Positions 26,692 to 33,417 of a stretch of DNA of 33,417 nucleotides are shown piece by piece. Source of the stretch: Azoarcus sp. (GTDB taxonomy: Bacteria; Pseudomonadota; Gammaproteobacteria; Burkholderiales; Rhodocyclaceae); NCBI GenBank assembly GCA_031257305.1, contig JAIRPB010000197.1:1-33417 (forward strand). The letters are read 5' to 3'. The notes under the pieces were generated by a model. It saw nothing but the letters and a program-made list of their open reading frames with translations, ran no database searches and was not told the origin of the DNA. Every line of letters begins with the position of its first letter. Within the stretch, counting starts at the first letter, position 1. The translations under genes were made by a program, and so were the position numbers.

Positions 26692-26833
26692 AGACGGCCT
26701 CCTCGGGCTGGATAGGTGCAGATTAAACCACATGTGTTTAGGTTTTCTGGTTTGTGGATTTTGTTTCTCGCGGGTTTGGCACTCTTCGTGTTATAAAACC
26801 CGCCTTTCGTCTATTTTGCGGTTTGCGGGTTCT

Positions 26834-28099
26834 ATGCCCTTCGGTTTTTATATCATCATGGCGGCGCAGTTTTTTTCCGCGCTGGCTGACCATGCTATTT
26901 TTATTCTCGCTATCTTCGTGCTCCGCGACCCAAACATTGGCGGTGCCGCCGCCGCTGAAGAGTTTGAGCCGCTACTGAAGTTTTCTTTCTCATTCTTTTA
27001 TGTGGCGCTGGCAGCGTTTGTGGGCGCGTTTGCGGATTCCATGCCGAAATGGCGGGTCATGCTCATCAGCAACACCATCAAAATCGGCGGCTGTTTTTTA
27101 ATGCTGATGGGCGCTCATCCCGTGGTGGCTTACGGCATCATCGGCCTTGGCGCGGCGGCTTATTCCCCGGCCAAATACGGCATTCTCACCGAGTATCTGC
27201 CCCACCGTTTGCTGGTGCTCGCTAATGGCTGGATTGAAGGGCTTACCGTCGGGGCCATCATTTTGGGGATGCTTTTGGGCGGCTGGCTGACTAACGACGG
27301 GGTGATGGCTTGGTTTGCCCAGTTTGACATTCCCCTCTTGGGCGATAGCGTTGACCCCAGTATTGCCGTTATCGGTTTGCTGTACCTGCTGGCGGCCGTA
27401 TTTAATTTGTATATCCCGGATACCGGGGTCGACCACAAGCCCTTGCGGGCTAACCCGCTTTATTTGCTGCGCGATTTTGGGCACAGCCTCTCGCTGTTGT
27501 GGCGCGACAAACTCGGCCAGATTTCGCTTTCGGCGACTACGCTCGTCTGGGGCATTGCGGGAACGATGCAGGTGCTTGTCCTGAAATGGGCTGAAGTCAA
27601 CTTAGGCCGCGAGGAATTATCCAAGCAAACCAACATGCTGGCTTTTGTGGCGATTGGGATGACTATCGGGGCGATTTTGGCTTCGCGTTTTGTGCGGTTA
27701 AGCCAGTCGGTCAAGATTTTTCCCGTGGGGATGCTCATGGGGCTGATTCTTCTGTGTATGCCGATTGTCACCAACATTAATGTGGCCATTTTCATCTTGA
27801 TTCTTATCGGTATCTGCGGGGGCTTTTTCGTGGTGCCGATGAATGCCCTGCTCCAGCACCGGGGACACGTGCTGATGGGAGCCGGACATTCCATTTCAGT
27901 ACAGAATTTCAACGAAAACCTATCGACCCTGACGATGAACGGGCTTTATGCCTGCCTCATTTTCATGAACGTACACATCAACTACGTGCTTATTTTCTTT
28001 GGCCTGCTCGCGGGCGCGGCGCTGTGGCTTATCCAACGCTGGCACAAACTCAACCAGAAGCGCCACAACGTGATGTCGCAGCTAGAGGGGATTCACTGA
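26834..28099 (+). CDS. lplT: Lysophospholipid transporter LplT-like (MFS)
   Basis: A 421-residue, roughly 12-span inner-membrane transporter of the major facilitator superfamily. The beginning GFYIIMAAQFFSALADHAIF and the block AAYSPAKYGILTEYLPHRLLVLANGWIEGLTVGAIILG are characteristic of LplT, which flips lysophospholipids inward for re-acylation. The usual partner acyltransferase gene (aas) is not in the window. The ATG at 26834 is chosen because the protein then begins at the conserved first helix; the Shine-Dalgarno is weak. An inverted repeat GCGGGTTT (26770-26777) / AAACCCGC (26796-26803) lies in the divergent gap with radA. Confidence 0.82.
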   Translation: MPFGFYIIMAAQFFSALADHAIFILAIFVLRDPNIGGAAAAEEFEPLLKFSFSFFYVALAAFVGAFADSMPKWRVMLISNTIKIGGCFLMLMGAHPVVAYGIIGLGAAAYSPAKYGILTEYLPHRLLVLANGWIEGLTVGAIILGMLLGGWLTNDGVMAWFAQFDIPLLGDSVDPSIAVIGLLYLLAAVFNLYIPDTGVDHKPLRANPLYLLRDFGHSLSLLWRDKLGQISLSATTLVWGIAGTMQVLVLKWAEVNLGREELSKQTNMLAFVAIGMTIGAILASRFVRLSQSVKIFPVGMLMGLILLCMPIVTNINVAIFILILIGICGGFFVVPMNALLQHRGHVLMGAGHSISVQNFNENLSTLTMNGLYACLIFMNVHINYVLIFFGLLAGAALWLIQRWHKLNQKRHNVMSQLEGIH

Positions 28100-28136
28100 T
28101 AAACGGCATACTTTTTAAGCCGGTGTTTTATCAGGA

Positions 28137-28460
28137 TTATGCGGACAATCTGGCGCTTACGAAGCGGTTTAAGCTGATACCTTCTTCTGCGGCTTTGATG
28201 GCCAGTGCGCGATGGATAGTCGGCGGTACGCGCACTAAAAATTTCCCGCTATATTCACGGTCCGCTATCGGTTGCGGGATTTCCTCGCCATTGTCCTGCA
28301 TGTCTTTGACAGCCGAAGCCACGGCTTGCCGGATTCCCGCAAGGGCTTTTTCTGGCGAAGCGGCAAGCCACGACAGCGACGGAAACTCAATACAAAGGCC
28401 AACATGCTCACCATCCTCTGGCGACCATGTAACGCGGTAGGTGTAATGGTCAAGATTCAT
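28137..28460 (-). CDS. hicB: HicB-family antitoxin
   Basis: A 107-residue antitoxin with an N-terminal HicB fold (YTYRVTWSPEDGEHVGLCIEFPSLSWLAASPEKAL, a partly degenerate RNase-H-like domain) and a C-terminal ribbon-helix-helix type DNA-binding segment (KFLVRVPPTIHRALAIKAAEEGISLNRFV). HicB neutralises HicA and represses the operon. AAGGAG lies 5 bases before the ATG, and the gene overlaps the 3' end of hicA by 11 bp, so the two are translationally coupled. The pair runs opposite to lplT and rep. Confidence 0.9.
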   Translation of the reverse strand: MNLDHYTYRVTWSPEDGEHVGLCIEFPSLSWLAASPEKALAGIRQAVASAVKDMQDNGEEIPQPIADREYSGKFLVRVPPTIHRALAIKAAEEGISLNRFVSARLSA

Positions 28461-28704
28461 GATGACTCCTTAACTTGTTGATGGCGGCAAGCACTTGGCG
28501 TACCTGATACGCCTTGGCTCGCCCTTTGTTATTTTGGATATTGATGCGAGGGTCGCCGGGCCACGGAGTCTTAAAAATCACATGACTTCCGCCTGTCTGG
28601 CGTGGCTTTCCAAAAAATTCCTCACAAATTTTCAGCAAATCGGCAAACCGGACGTTTGCCGGTTCGCGCTGCATTTGTTCAAGAAGTTTCGTGGTTAAAG
28701 GCAT
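28450..28704 (-). CDS. hicA: HicA-family mRNA interferase toxin
   Basis: A toxin of 84 residues from the ATG at 28704. HicA proteins are double-strand-RNA-binding-fold ribonucleases that cleave mRNA; the catalytic His is visible in TGGSHVIFKTPWPGDPRINIQN, followed by KAYQVRQVLAAINKL. It is slightly longer than the shortest HicA toxins, with the N-terminal block KLLEQMQREPANVRFADLLKICEEFFG. No Shine-Dalgarno precedes the ATG; an in-frame TTG five codons upstream lies inside the palindrome at 28713, so I prefer the ATG and possibly weak or leaderless translation. It stands first in the operon, before hicB. Confidence 0.87.
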   Translation of the reverse strand: MPLTTKLLEQMQREPANVRFADLLKICEEFFGKPRQTGGSHVIFKTPWPGDPRINIQNNKGRAKAYQVRQVLAAINKLRSHHES

Positions 28705-28712
28705 ACAAAATG

Positions 28713-28728
28713 GTATCAATAATGATAC
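28713..28728 (-). promoter_or_regulatory. Palindromic operator of hicAB
   Basis: GTATCA-ATAA-TGATAC is a perfect 6-bp inverted repeat with a 4-base spacer, 8 bp upstream of the hicA ATG. It fits the site expected for the HicB ribbon-helix-helix dimer. A TATCAT -10-like box on the minus strand lies within it, so binding would block transcription. No convincing -35 box is seen. Confidence 0.6.
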
Positions 28729-28769
28729 TTATCGGCAAGCCCCGCTTTTCTTTTATGTGTATGATTCTG

Positions 28770-28793
28770 CGCCCGGTTCAAACCGGGCGTTTT
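28770..28793 (+). terminator. Rho-independent terminator-like hairpin just before rep
   Basis: CGCCCGGT (28770-28777) and ACCGGGCG (28782-28789) form a perfect 8-bp stem around TCAA, followed by TTTTC. It is oriented for plus-strand transcription and lies 24 bp before the rep ATG. The only upstream plus-strand gene is lplT, 670 bp away beyond hicBA. Confidence 0.65.
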
Positions 28794-28812
28794 CATTTCC
28801 GGTTTTTACTGC

Positions 28813-30807
28813 ATGTCTGACCACCTCAATGCCCCGCAGCGTGAAGCAATCCGTTATCTCGATGGCCCGTGTCTGGTGCTGGCCGGGGCGGGGAGCGGCA
28901 AAACGCGGGTGATTACGCAAAAAATTGCTTATCTGGCAAAGGAGTGCGGGATAGACGCTTCCCGTATTGCGGCGATTACCTTCACCAACAAGGCCGCCCG
29001 CGAGATGCAGGAGCGCCTTGCCAAACTCATGGGCGGGCGAGCGCCGGAAGGGGTGACGGTGTGCACGTTCCATGCGCTTGGGGTAAAAATTATCCGTGCG
29101 GAGGCGCGCTGCTGCGGGCTGAAACCGCAGTTTTCGATTCTTGATGCGGCAGATTCTGCCCAAATTGTCCAAGACATCGCCGGCGATTCCTGCAAAGGCA
29201 TCGCCAAACAATTGCAATGGCAGATTTCGGCTTGGAAAAACGCGATGGTCCCGCCCGCAGAAGCGGCAAAACGGGCCGCGGACGACATCGCGGCGGAGGC
29301 GGCGAAACTCTACCCAGAGTATGAGCGGACTTTACGGGCCTATCAGGCGGTGGATTTCGATGACCTCATCGGGCTACCGGTGCGCTTGTTCGAGGAAAAC
29401 GCACAGGCCATTGAACGTTGGCAGAACCGATTGCGTTATCTGCTTGTCGATGAATATCAGGATACAAACCGCGCACAGTATCGGCTGATGTGCCAGTTAG
29501 CCGGGGTGCGCGGGGCGTTTACGGCAGTAGGCGACGACGACCAAGCAATTTACGCTTGGCGCGGGGCGGACGTGGAAAACTTGCGGCAGTTGCAAAAAGA
29601 TTACCCCCAACTCAAGGTCATCAAGCTGGAACAGAATTACCGCTCGATGCGCCATATCCTTGAAGCGGCTAACCGGGTCATCGCGCACAACGAAAAACTG
29701 TTCGAGAAACGCCTGTGGTCGGAATACGGCATGGGCGAGCCTGTCGTCGTCACAAGTTGCCGCAACGCGGAACACGAGGCTGAATGGGTAGCGATGAAAA
29801 TCAGCACGCATAAATTCCAGCACCGTACCCGTTACCGCGATTACGCCATTCTTTACCGAGGCAACCACCAGGCCCGGCTGCTGGAAGAACAATTGCGTAA
29901 CCAGCACATTCCTTACGTCCTCTCTGGCGGGCAAAGTTTTTTTGAGCGCGCCGAAATACGCGACATCATTGCTTGGCTGCGGTTGCTGGCAAACGGGGAG
30001 GACGATTTAGCTTTTATCCGCGCCATAACCGTGCCCCGGCGCGGCATTGGGCCGGGCACGGTAGAAGCGTTGGGGCAGTACGCAGGCCATCGGCATAAGA
30101 GTTTTTTGGCCGCCGCTTTAGAAGAAGGGCTATCGGAGCGGCTACAGCCCCGGCAACTCGACGCCGTGCGGGAATTCGTGGCTTTTGTCGGGCGTATGCA
30201 GCAGCGCGCCCAAACGGAGCCAGCGGGAAAAACGCTCACGGCACTGCTCGCCGCAATCCATTATGAAAGCTGGCTGTTTACGCACTTTGAGCACCATGAG
30301 GCGGAAACCAAATGGCGCAACGTCTCGGATTTTGCTGATTGGCTAGGGCGGCGGGGCGATGAGGACGGCAAAAACCTGATTGAACTCACCCAAACCATTG
30401 CGTTGGCTTCCATGCTCGACAAAAAAGACTCCGATTTTGACGGCGTACAGCTAGCCACCCTGCATGCGGCCAAAGGGCTAGAGTTCCCGCACGTATTCCT
30501 AGTTGGCGCGGAAGAAGGCTTGTTGCCGCACCAAAGTAGCATCGACGAAGGAAAAGTCGACGAAGAACGGCGGCTGATGTATGTCGGCATCACCCGTGCG
30601 CAACGTAGCCTGAATCTCACATGGTGCGAACGGCGCAAGGCCGGCAAAGAACTGCGGACATGCGAACCCTCGCGCTTTATTGCTGAAATGGGCGAGGACG
30701 TGCGGGTTTTAGGCCGTGAACAGCGCAACGCGCCCCTCTCCAAAGAAGAAGGGCGCGCAAGGCTGGCGAGCTTAAGGGCGATGCTTGAAGCACGATTGCA
30801 AAAATGA
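28813..30807 (+). CDS. rep: ATP-dependent DNA helicase Rep (UvrD/Rep superfamily 1A)
   Basis: A 664-residue 3'-5' helicase. Motifs in order are the Q motif LNAPQREAI, Walker A AGAGSGKTRVI, FTNKAAREM, LLVDEYQDTNRAQY, VGDDDQAIYAWRGA, LEQNYRS, ATLHAAKGLEFPHVFLVG and RRLMYVGITRAQ. The length and the short C-terminus suit Rep better than UvrD, which is longer; PcrA-like assignment is the alternative. Rep clears proteins ahead of the fork and works with DnaB, also encoded here. No strong Shine-Dalgarno is visible before the ATG, and a terminator-like hairpin sits in the leader. Confidence 0.95.
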   Translation: MSDHLNAPQREAIRYLDGPCLVLAGAGSGKTRVITQKIAYLAKECGIDASRIAAITFTNKAAREMQERLAKLMGGRAPEGVTVCTFHALGVKIIRAEARCCGLKPQFSILDAADSAQIVQDIAGDSCKGIAKQLQWQISAWKNAMVPPAEAAKRAADDIAAEAAKLYPEYERTLRAYQAVDFDDLIGLPVRLFEENAQAIERWQNRLRYLLVDEYQDTNRAQYRLMCQLAGVRGAFTAVGDDDQAIYAWRGADVENLRQLQKDYPQLKVIKLEQNYRSMRHILEAANRVIAHNEKLFEKRLWSEYGMGEPVVVTSCRNAEHEAEWVAMKISTHKFQHRTRYRDYAILYRGNHQARLLEEQLRNQHIPYVLSGGQSFFERAEIRDIIAWLRLLANGEDDLAFIRAITVPRRGIGPGTVEALGQYAGHRHKSFLAAALEEGLSERLQPRQLDAVREFVAFVGRMQQRAQTEPAGKTLTALLAAIHYESWLFTHFEHHEAETKWRNVSDFADWLGRRGDEDGKNLIELTQTIALASMLDKKDSDFDGVQLATLHAAKGLEFPHVFLVGAEEGLLPHQSSIDEGKVDEERRLMYVGITRAQRSLNLTWCERRKAGKELRTCEPSRFIAEMGEDVRVLGREQRNAPLSKEEGRARLASLRAMLEARLQK

Positions 30808-31046
30808 GCCTATCATCCGTGTACCCTATCGGTATCTCGCCAGAGAAATAACCCACAACCCAACTCGTGAGCGTGAAATTTGAAACATCGTGGATTCCTC
30901 CCATTCCCGCCCCAAGCTGTTCAGATAAAATCAAACGCAGCCTTAAGCAGTGCGGCGTGTTTGTCATGGCATCGTTTGCACGATGGCGTTTCGCCCGAAA
31001 AATTGGCTATCATGAACGGATTGTCCTTCATAAGCGTTAATGCTTT
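30808..31046. other. Intergenic region between rep and yfiR
   Basis: About 240 bp without a gene. It contains a perfect 6-bp hairpin, CATCGT-TTGC-ACGATG (30970-30985), and, at its right edge, a weak stem CATAAGC / GCTTTATG (31029-31049) that takes in the yfiR start codon. A TATCAT box lies at 31010-31015 without an obvious -35 partner. Confidence 0.5.
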
Positions 31047-31631
31047 ATGAGAAAGCATTTTTTTTCCTTGCTGGCGGTCTCCTGCGGTCTCCTGTTATTT
31101 GCCGTTATGGTGTGCGGTGTGCAGGCGCAAGAGAATAAAGGGAGCACTGCGGCACGGGTTCCAAGCCTTGTCACTATTTTTTGGGGCATCGTCAGCTACA
31201 CGCGCTGGCCGGAGGCTAAAACACCAGACTCCGAGGCAAAGCCTATGCGGATATGTTTGCCGGCAAAAGACAAGCGAGCCGCGCTGCTTAGCAAATCTGC
31301 CGTAACGTTTGGGCCTAAAAGCCCGGTTCAAATCCGTGACTCGCTCGAAAATGCCGCAACCGAGTGTGATATTCTGTATGTATATAATATGAACGGCGAT
31401 GAAACGGGCAAGTTACTGCAATCGCTCCGAAATGCGCCTGTGCTAACCATTGGCGAAGGGAATACGTTTTGTTCACTGGGCGGGATGTTTTGCCTGTTAT
31501 CCAACAACATGGATAGCGGGGGAGAGACAAGCATTGATAAGTTCGCTGCAAATCTGGGTGCTATTTCGAGCAGTCCCCTGCGGATTAACCCGCAAGTGCT
31601 GCGTTTGTCGAAACGTGGGCGGGAGCGCTAA
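31047..31631 (+). CDS. yfiR: YfiR-family periplasmic repressor of diguanylate cyclase YfiN
   Basis: A 194-residue exported protein of the YfiR/DUF4154 family. The N-terminus is a signal peptide (MRKHFFSLLAVSCGLLLFAV, cleavage near VQAQ). The family block IFWGIVSYTRWPE is present, with MRICLPAK and DILYVYNM later. Cys70, Cys107, Cys142 and Cys149 closely parallel the four Cys of Pseudomonas YfiR, which form two disulfides and make the repressor redox-responsive; the last pair keeps the same 7-residue spacing. It is first in the yfiR-yfiN-yfiB order. No Shine-Dalgarno precedes the ATG, and a weak hairpin covers it. Confidence 0.88.
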   Translation: MRKHFFSLLAVSCGLLLFAVMVCGVQAQENKGSTAARVPSLVTIFWGIVSYTRWPEAKTPDSEAKPMRICLPAKDKRAALLSKSAVTFGPKSPVQIRDSLENAATECDILYVYNMNGDETGKLLQSLRNAPVLTIGEGNTFCSLGGMFCLLSNNMDSGGETSIDKFAANLGAISSSPLRINPQVLRLSKRGRER

Positions 31632-31634
31632 AAA

Positions 31635-32909
31635 ATGATGGGCCGCAAAACCCTTTTCGGAGTGCTTCGTTACATTATTTCGTGGTCGGTTGCCATGACG
31701 TTGCTCATCAGCAGCGTTATGTTCGCGGCAACGTTTTTCCATACCGTCCGCTTACAGCGCGAAGACAACATCGAGCTTATTGCCCGCACGGCCGCCTATT
31801 CAACCGAAGCGGCAGTCATGTTTGGCGACGACCAAGCGGCAAACGAAATTCTTAAAGATATTCTCAACAAAGAAGAAATCTGCCGGATTACGCTCTACGC
31901 CGAACCCCAAGGCAATGTGTTCGCAAACGCCGAAAAACCGTGCGACAGCACCTCCGACGCTTTCTTCTCCGGCGTCACCAAACGGATTGACGTAAAGCAC
32001 AAAGAAGAAGGGCAAGACGGGGAGCGCCTGCTGGGCGCCATCGAAATCAAAAGCCAAGACTCCAAGCTCTACAAAACGTTTTTGTACCACGGGATACTCG
32101 TCCTGTTTTTCTGCCTCATCCTCGCCGTACTAGTCGCCCGGGTTCCCGCACGGTGGATGGAACAACGGTTTTCCTCCGAACTTCACGCGCTCTCTGGCAT
32201 GGCGCATGCCGCACGGCTAGAAGGCGATTTCACCCGGCGCCTGCCCTCGTTTGAAATTGCTGAATTCAATGGCCTAGGGCAAGACTTCAACGCGCTATTC
32301 AGCGAAATTCAAACCCGTAACGCCGAACTCGCCATCAGGCAACAGCATCTCGAATCCGTTAATAGAAGCCTGTCAAGCATGGCCATGTGCGATTCCCTCA
32401 CGGGGCTGGCCAACCGCGCCTGCTTTGGCGAACAGCTTGAAATCGCCATCAGCAAGGCGCGGGCGAACGAAACAAAAGTGGGCATCCTGTATATCGACAA
32501 TGACCACTTCAAAGACATCAACGATAGCTACGGCCACTCTGCGGGAGATTCCCTGCTAGTCAACGTTGGCAAGCGGCTCTCCGGCGCTGTGCGCGATAGC
32601 GACTTAGTCGCCCGGCTGGGCGGGGACGAATTCGCCATTCTGCTCACAACCGTCAGCGGCGAAGACGACCTGCGGCATGTCTCAAACAAAATCTTGGCGG
32701 CGATGGCACGCAAGCTACGTCTCGCCGAACGTGAAGGGGTCGATGTCGAACTCGGCGTAAGCATTGGCATGGCCATCTTTCCAGACCAAGCCAATGACGG
32801 GCTTTCACTGTTACGCGCCGCTGACCAAGCCATGTACCGTGCCAAGCGCCTTGGGCGCGGCCGGTCCTGCATGTACGACCCCTCTGTTGATGCTGGCCTA
32901 GGAGGATAA
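31635..32909 (+). CDS. yfiN: YfiN-type membrane diguanylate cyclase (GGDEF)
   Basis: A 424-residue inner-membrane enzyme making c-di-GMP from two GTP. A first membrane helix at about 11-37 precedes a periplasmic PAS-like CHASE8-type region (38-146), a second helix lies at about 147-169, and a HAMP-like segment leads to the cyclase domain (DSLTGLANR). The active site GGDEF is intact at 329-333, and an I-site RxxD (RDSD) lies 5 residues before it, so product inhibition is plausible. YfiR holds YfiN inactive from the periplasmic side. GGGAG lies before the ATG, and yfiR ends 3 bp upstream. Confidence 0.9.
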   Translation: MMGRKTLFGVLRYIISWSVAMTLLISSVMFAATFFHTVRLQREDNIELIARTAAYSTEAAVMFGDDQAANEILKDILNKEEICRITLYAEPQGNVFANAEKPCDSTSDAFFSGVTKRIDVKHKEEGQDGERLLGAIEIKSQDSKLYKTFLYHGILVLFFCLILAVLVARVPARWMEQRFSSELHALSGMAHAARLEGDFTRRLPSFEIAEFNGLGQDFNALFSEIQTRNAELAIRQQHLESVNRSLSSMAMCDSLTGLANRACFGEQLEIAISKARANETKVGILYIDNDHFKDINDSYGHSAGDSLLVNVGKRLSGAVRDSDLVARLGGDEFAILLTTVSGEDDLRHVSNKILAAMARKLRLAEREGVDVELGVSIGMAIFPDQANDGLSLLRAADQAMYRAKRLGRGRSCMYDPSVDAGLGG

Positions 32910-32912
32910 AGG

Positions 32913-33416
32913 ATGATGTCCATTGCAATACGTCCGGCGCTCACCCGCATGTGGGCGATGCTGTTTTGTGCGGGTTTGCTTGCCGCAGGCTGTAAAAGCC
33001 TAGGGTTGAGCGACGAACAAATTACCGCCCTCAAGGACGCAGGTTTTCACAAAGAAGAAGAAGGCTGGGAGCTTGATTTTGAAGGGCTTTTGCTATTTGA
33101 AAGCAATGCCTCTGAACTCACCCCGCACAGCCGCGAAACAATTGTGCGCACGGTAAAGTTGCTCAAAGACATCGGCATTGGCCAAGTCAGGGTTGAGGGT
33201 TACGCCGACAACACGGGCAACAAAGCGCACAACGAAAAACTCTCCCTAGCGCGGGCAGAAGCCGTTGCGCAAGAAATCGAACGCGCCGGCCTGCCCCGCA
33301 GCAATATCACTGTCAAAGGTTTTGGCGCCGCAAACCCGGTCGGCAACAACAAAACCCGCGAAGGCCGCGCCCAAAACCGCCGGGTCGCCATCATTATTCA
33401 GGTGGATGATTTGTAG
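32913..33416 (+). CDS. yfiB: YfiB-type OmpA-like lipoprotein
   Basis: A 167-residue outer-membrane lipoprotein. The lipobox LLAAGC gives lipidated Cys27. The OmpA-like peptidoglycan-binding domain follows (LLFESNASELTPHSRETI, VEGYADNTGNKAHNEKLSLARAEAV, and VKGFGAANPVGNN with RAQNRRVAI). In Pseudomonas, YfiB sequesters YfiR at the outer membrane and so releases YfiN. AGGAGG lies 7 bases before the ATG, 3 bp after yfiN; an ATG one codon later is also possible. The gene is complete and ends one base before the window edge. Confidence 0.92.
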   Translation: MMSIAIRPALTRMWAMLFCAGLLAAGCKSLGLSDEQITALKDAGFHKEEEGWELDFEGLLLFESNASELTPHSRETIVRTVKLLKDIGIGQVRVEGYADNTGNKAHNEKLSLARAEAVAQEIERAGLPRSNITVKGFGAANPVGNNKTREGRAQNRRVAIIIQVDDL

Positions 33417-33417
33417 A

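Noticed and set aside
26393-26833. N-terminal extension of the lplT frame into radA
   Set aside because: The extra 147 residues are antisense to radA and are not transporter-like; the conserved first helix begins at 26834.

Overview
The window reads as a chromosomal segment of a Betaproteobacterium. Nearly all of it is dense housekeeping coding sequence, and several gene sets are typical of that class: hrcA beside hemH, rpsF-priB-rpsR-rplI followed by dnaB, yggX followed by a CobD/CbiB-like membrane protein, murJ divergent from rpsT, and a Ser/Thr kinase with a C-terminal cyclic-nucleotide-binding-like domain. The order or genus cannot be fixed from this sequence alone. The DNA is moderately GC-rich, except for an AT-rich patch at about 24600-25320 that looks foreign.

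Layout. 1-9210: the start of an exported protein (cut by the window edge), mtaD, the kinase, hemH and hrcA (minus), argA, yggX, the CobD/CbiB-like protein and a thiolase, closed by a strong terminator. 9387-10467: an isolated minus-strand gene with its own promoter and terminator, encoding nine tandem TPEK-headed repeats of 20-24 residues; I do not recognise this family. 10514-14446: murJ, rpsT and ETF-ubiquinone oxidoreductase. 14529-15569: argC. 15570-16006: the longest stretch without an intact gene, holding a probable decayed IS481-type transposase remnant, a good sigma-70 promoter and a leader stem-loop.

16007-20764: rplC-rplD-rplW-rplB-rpsS-rplV-rpsC-rplP-rpmC-rpsQ, an S10 operon lacking rpsJ at its 5' end. 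It has its own promoter and ends in a terminator, and no rplN follows. Next come rpsF-priB-rpsR-rplI-dnaB (20853-23803), which join ribosome and primosome functions. 23817-25329 is an accessory patch: a small membrane protein, a REP-like repeat, a broken DUF1016 (PDDEXK) nuclease gene and a second, diverged copy of the radA 3' end. radA and lplT are divergent. A HicAB toxin-antitoxin pair with a clear palindromic operator sits between lplT and rep. The window ends with a complete yfiR-yfiN-yfiB module, which controls c-di-GMP output through a periplasmic repressor and an OmpA-like lipoprotein.

The strongest leads for something undescribed are the TPEK-repeat protein, the relocated S10 operon with a transposase relic at its upstream junction, and the duplicated radA tail flanking the DUF1016 remnant.
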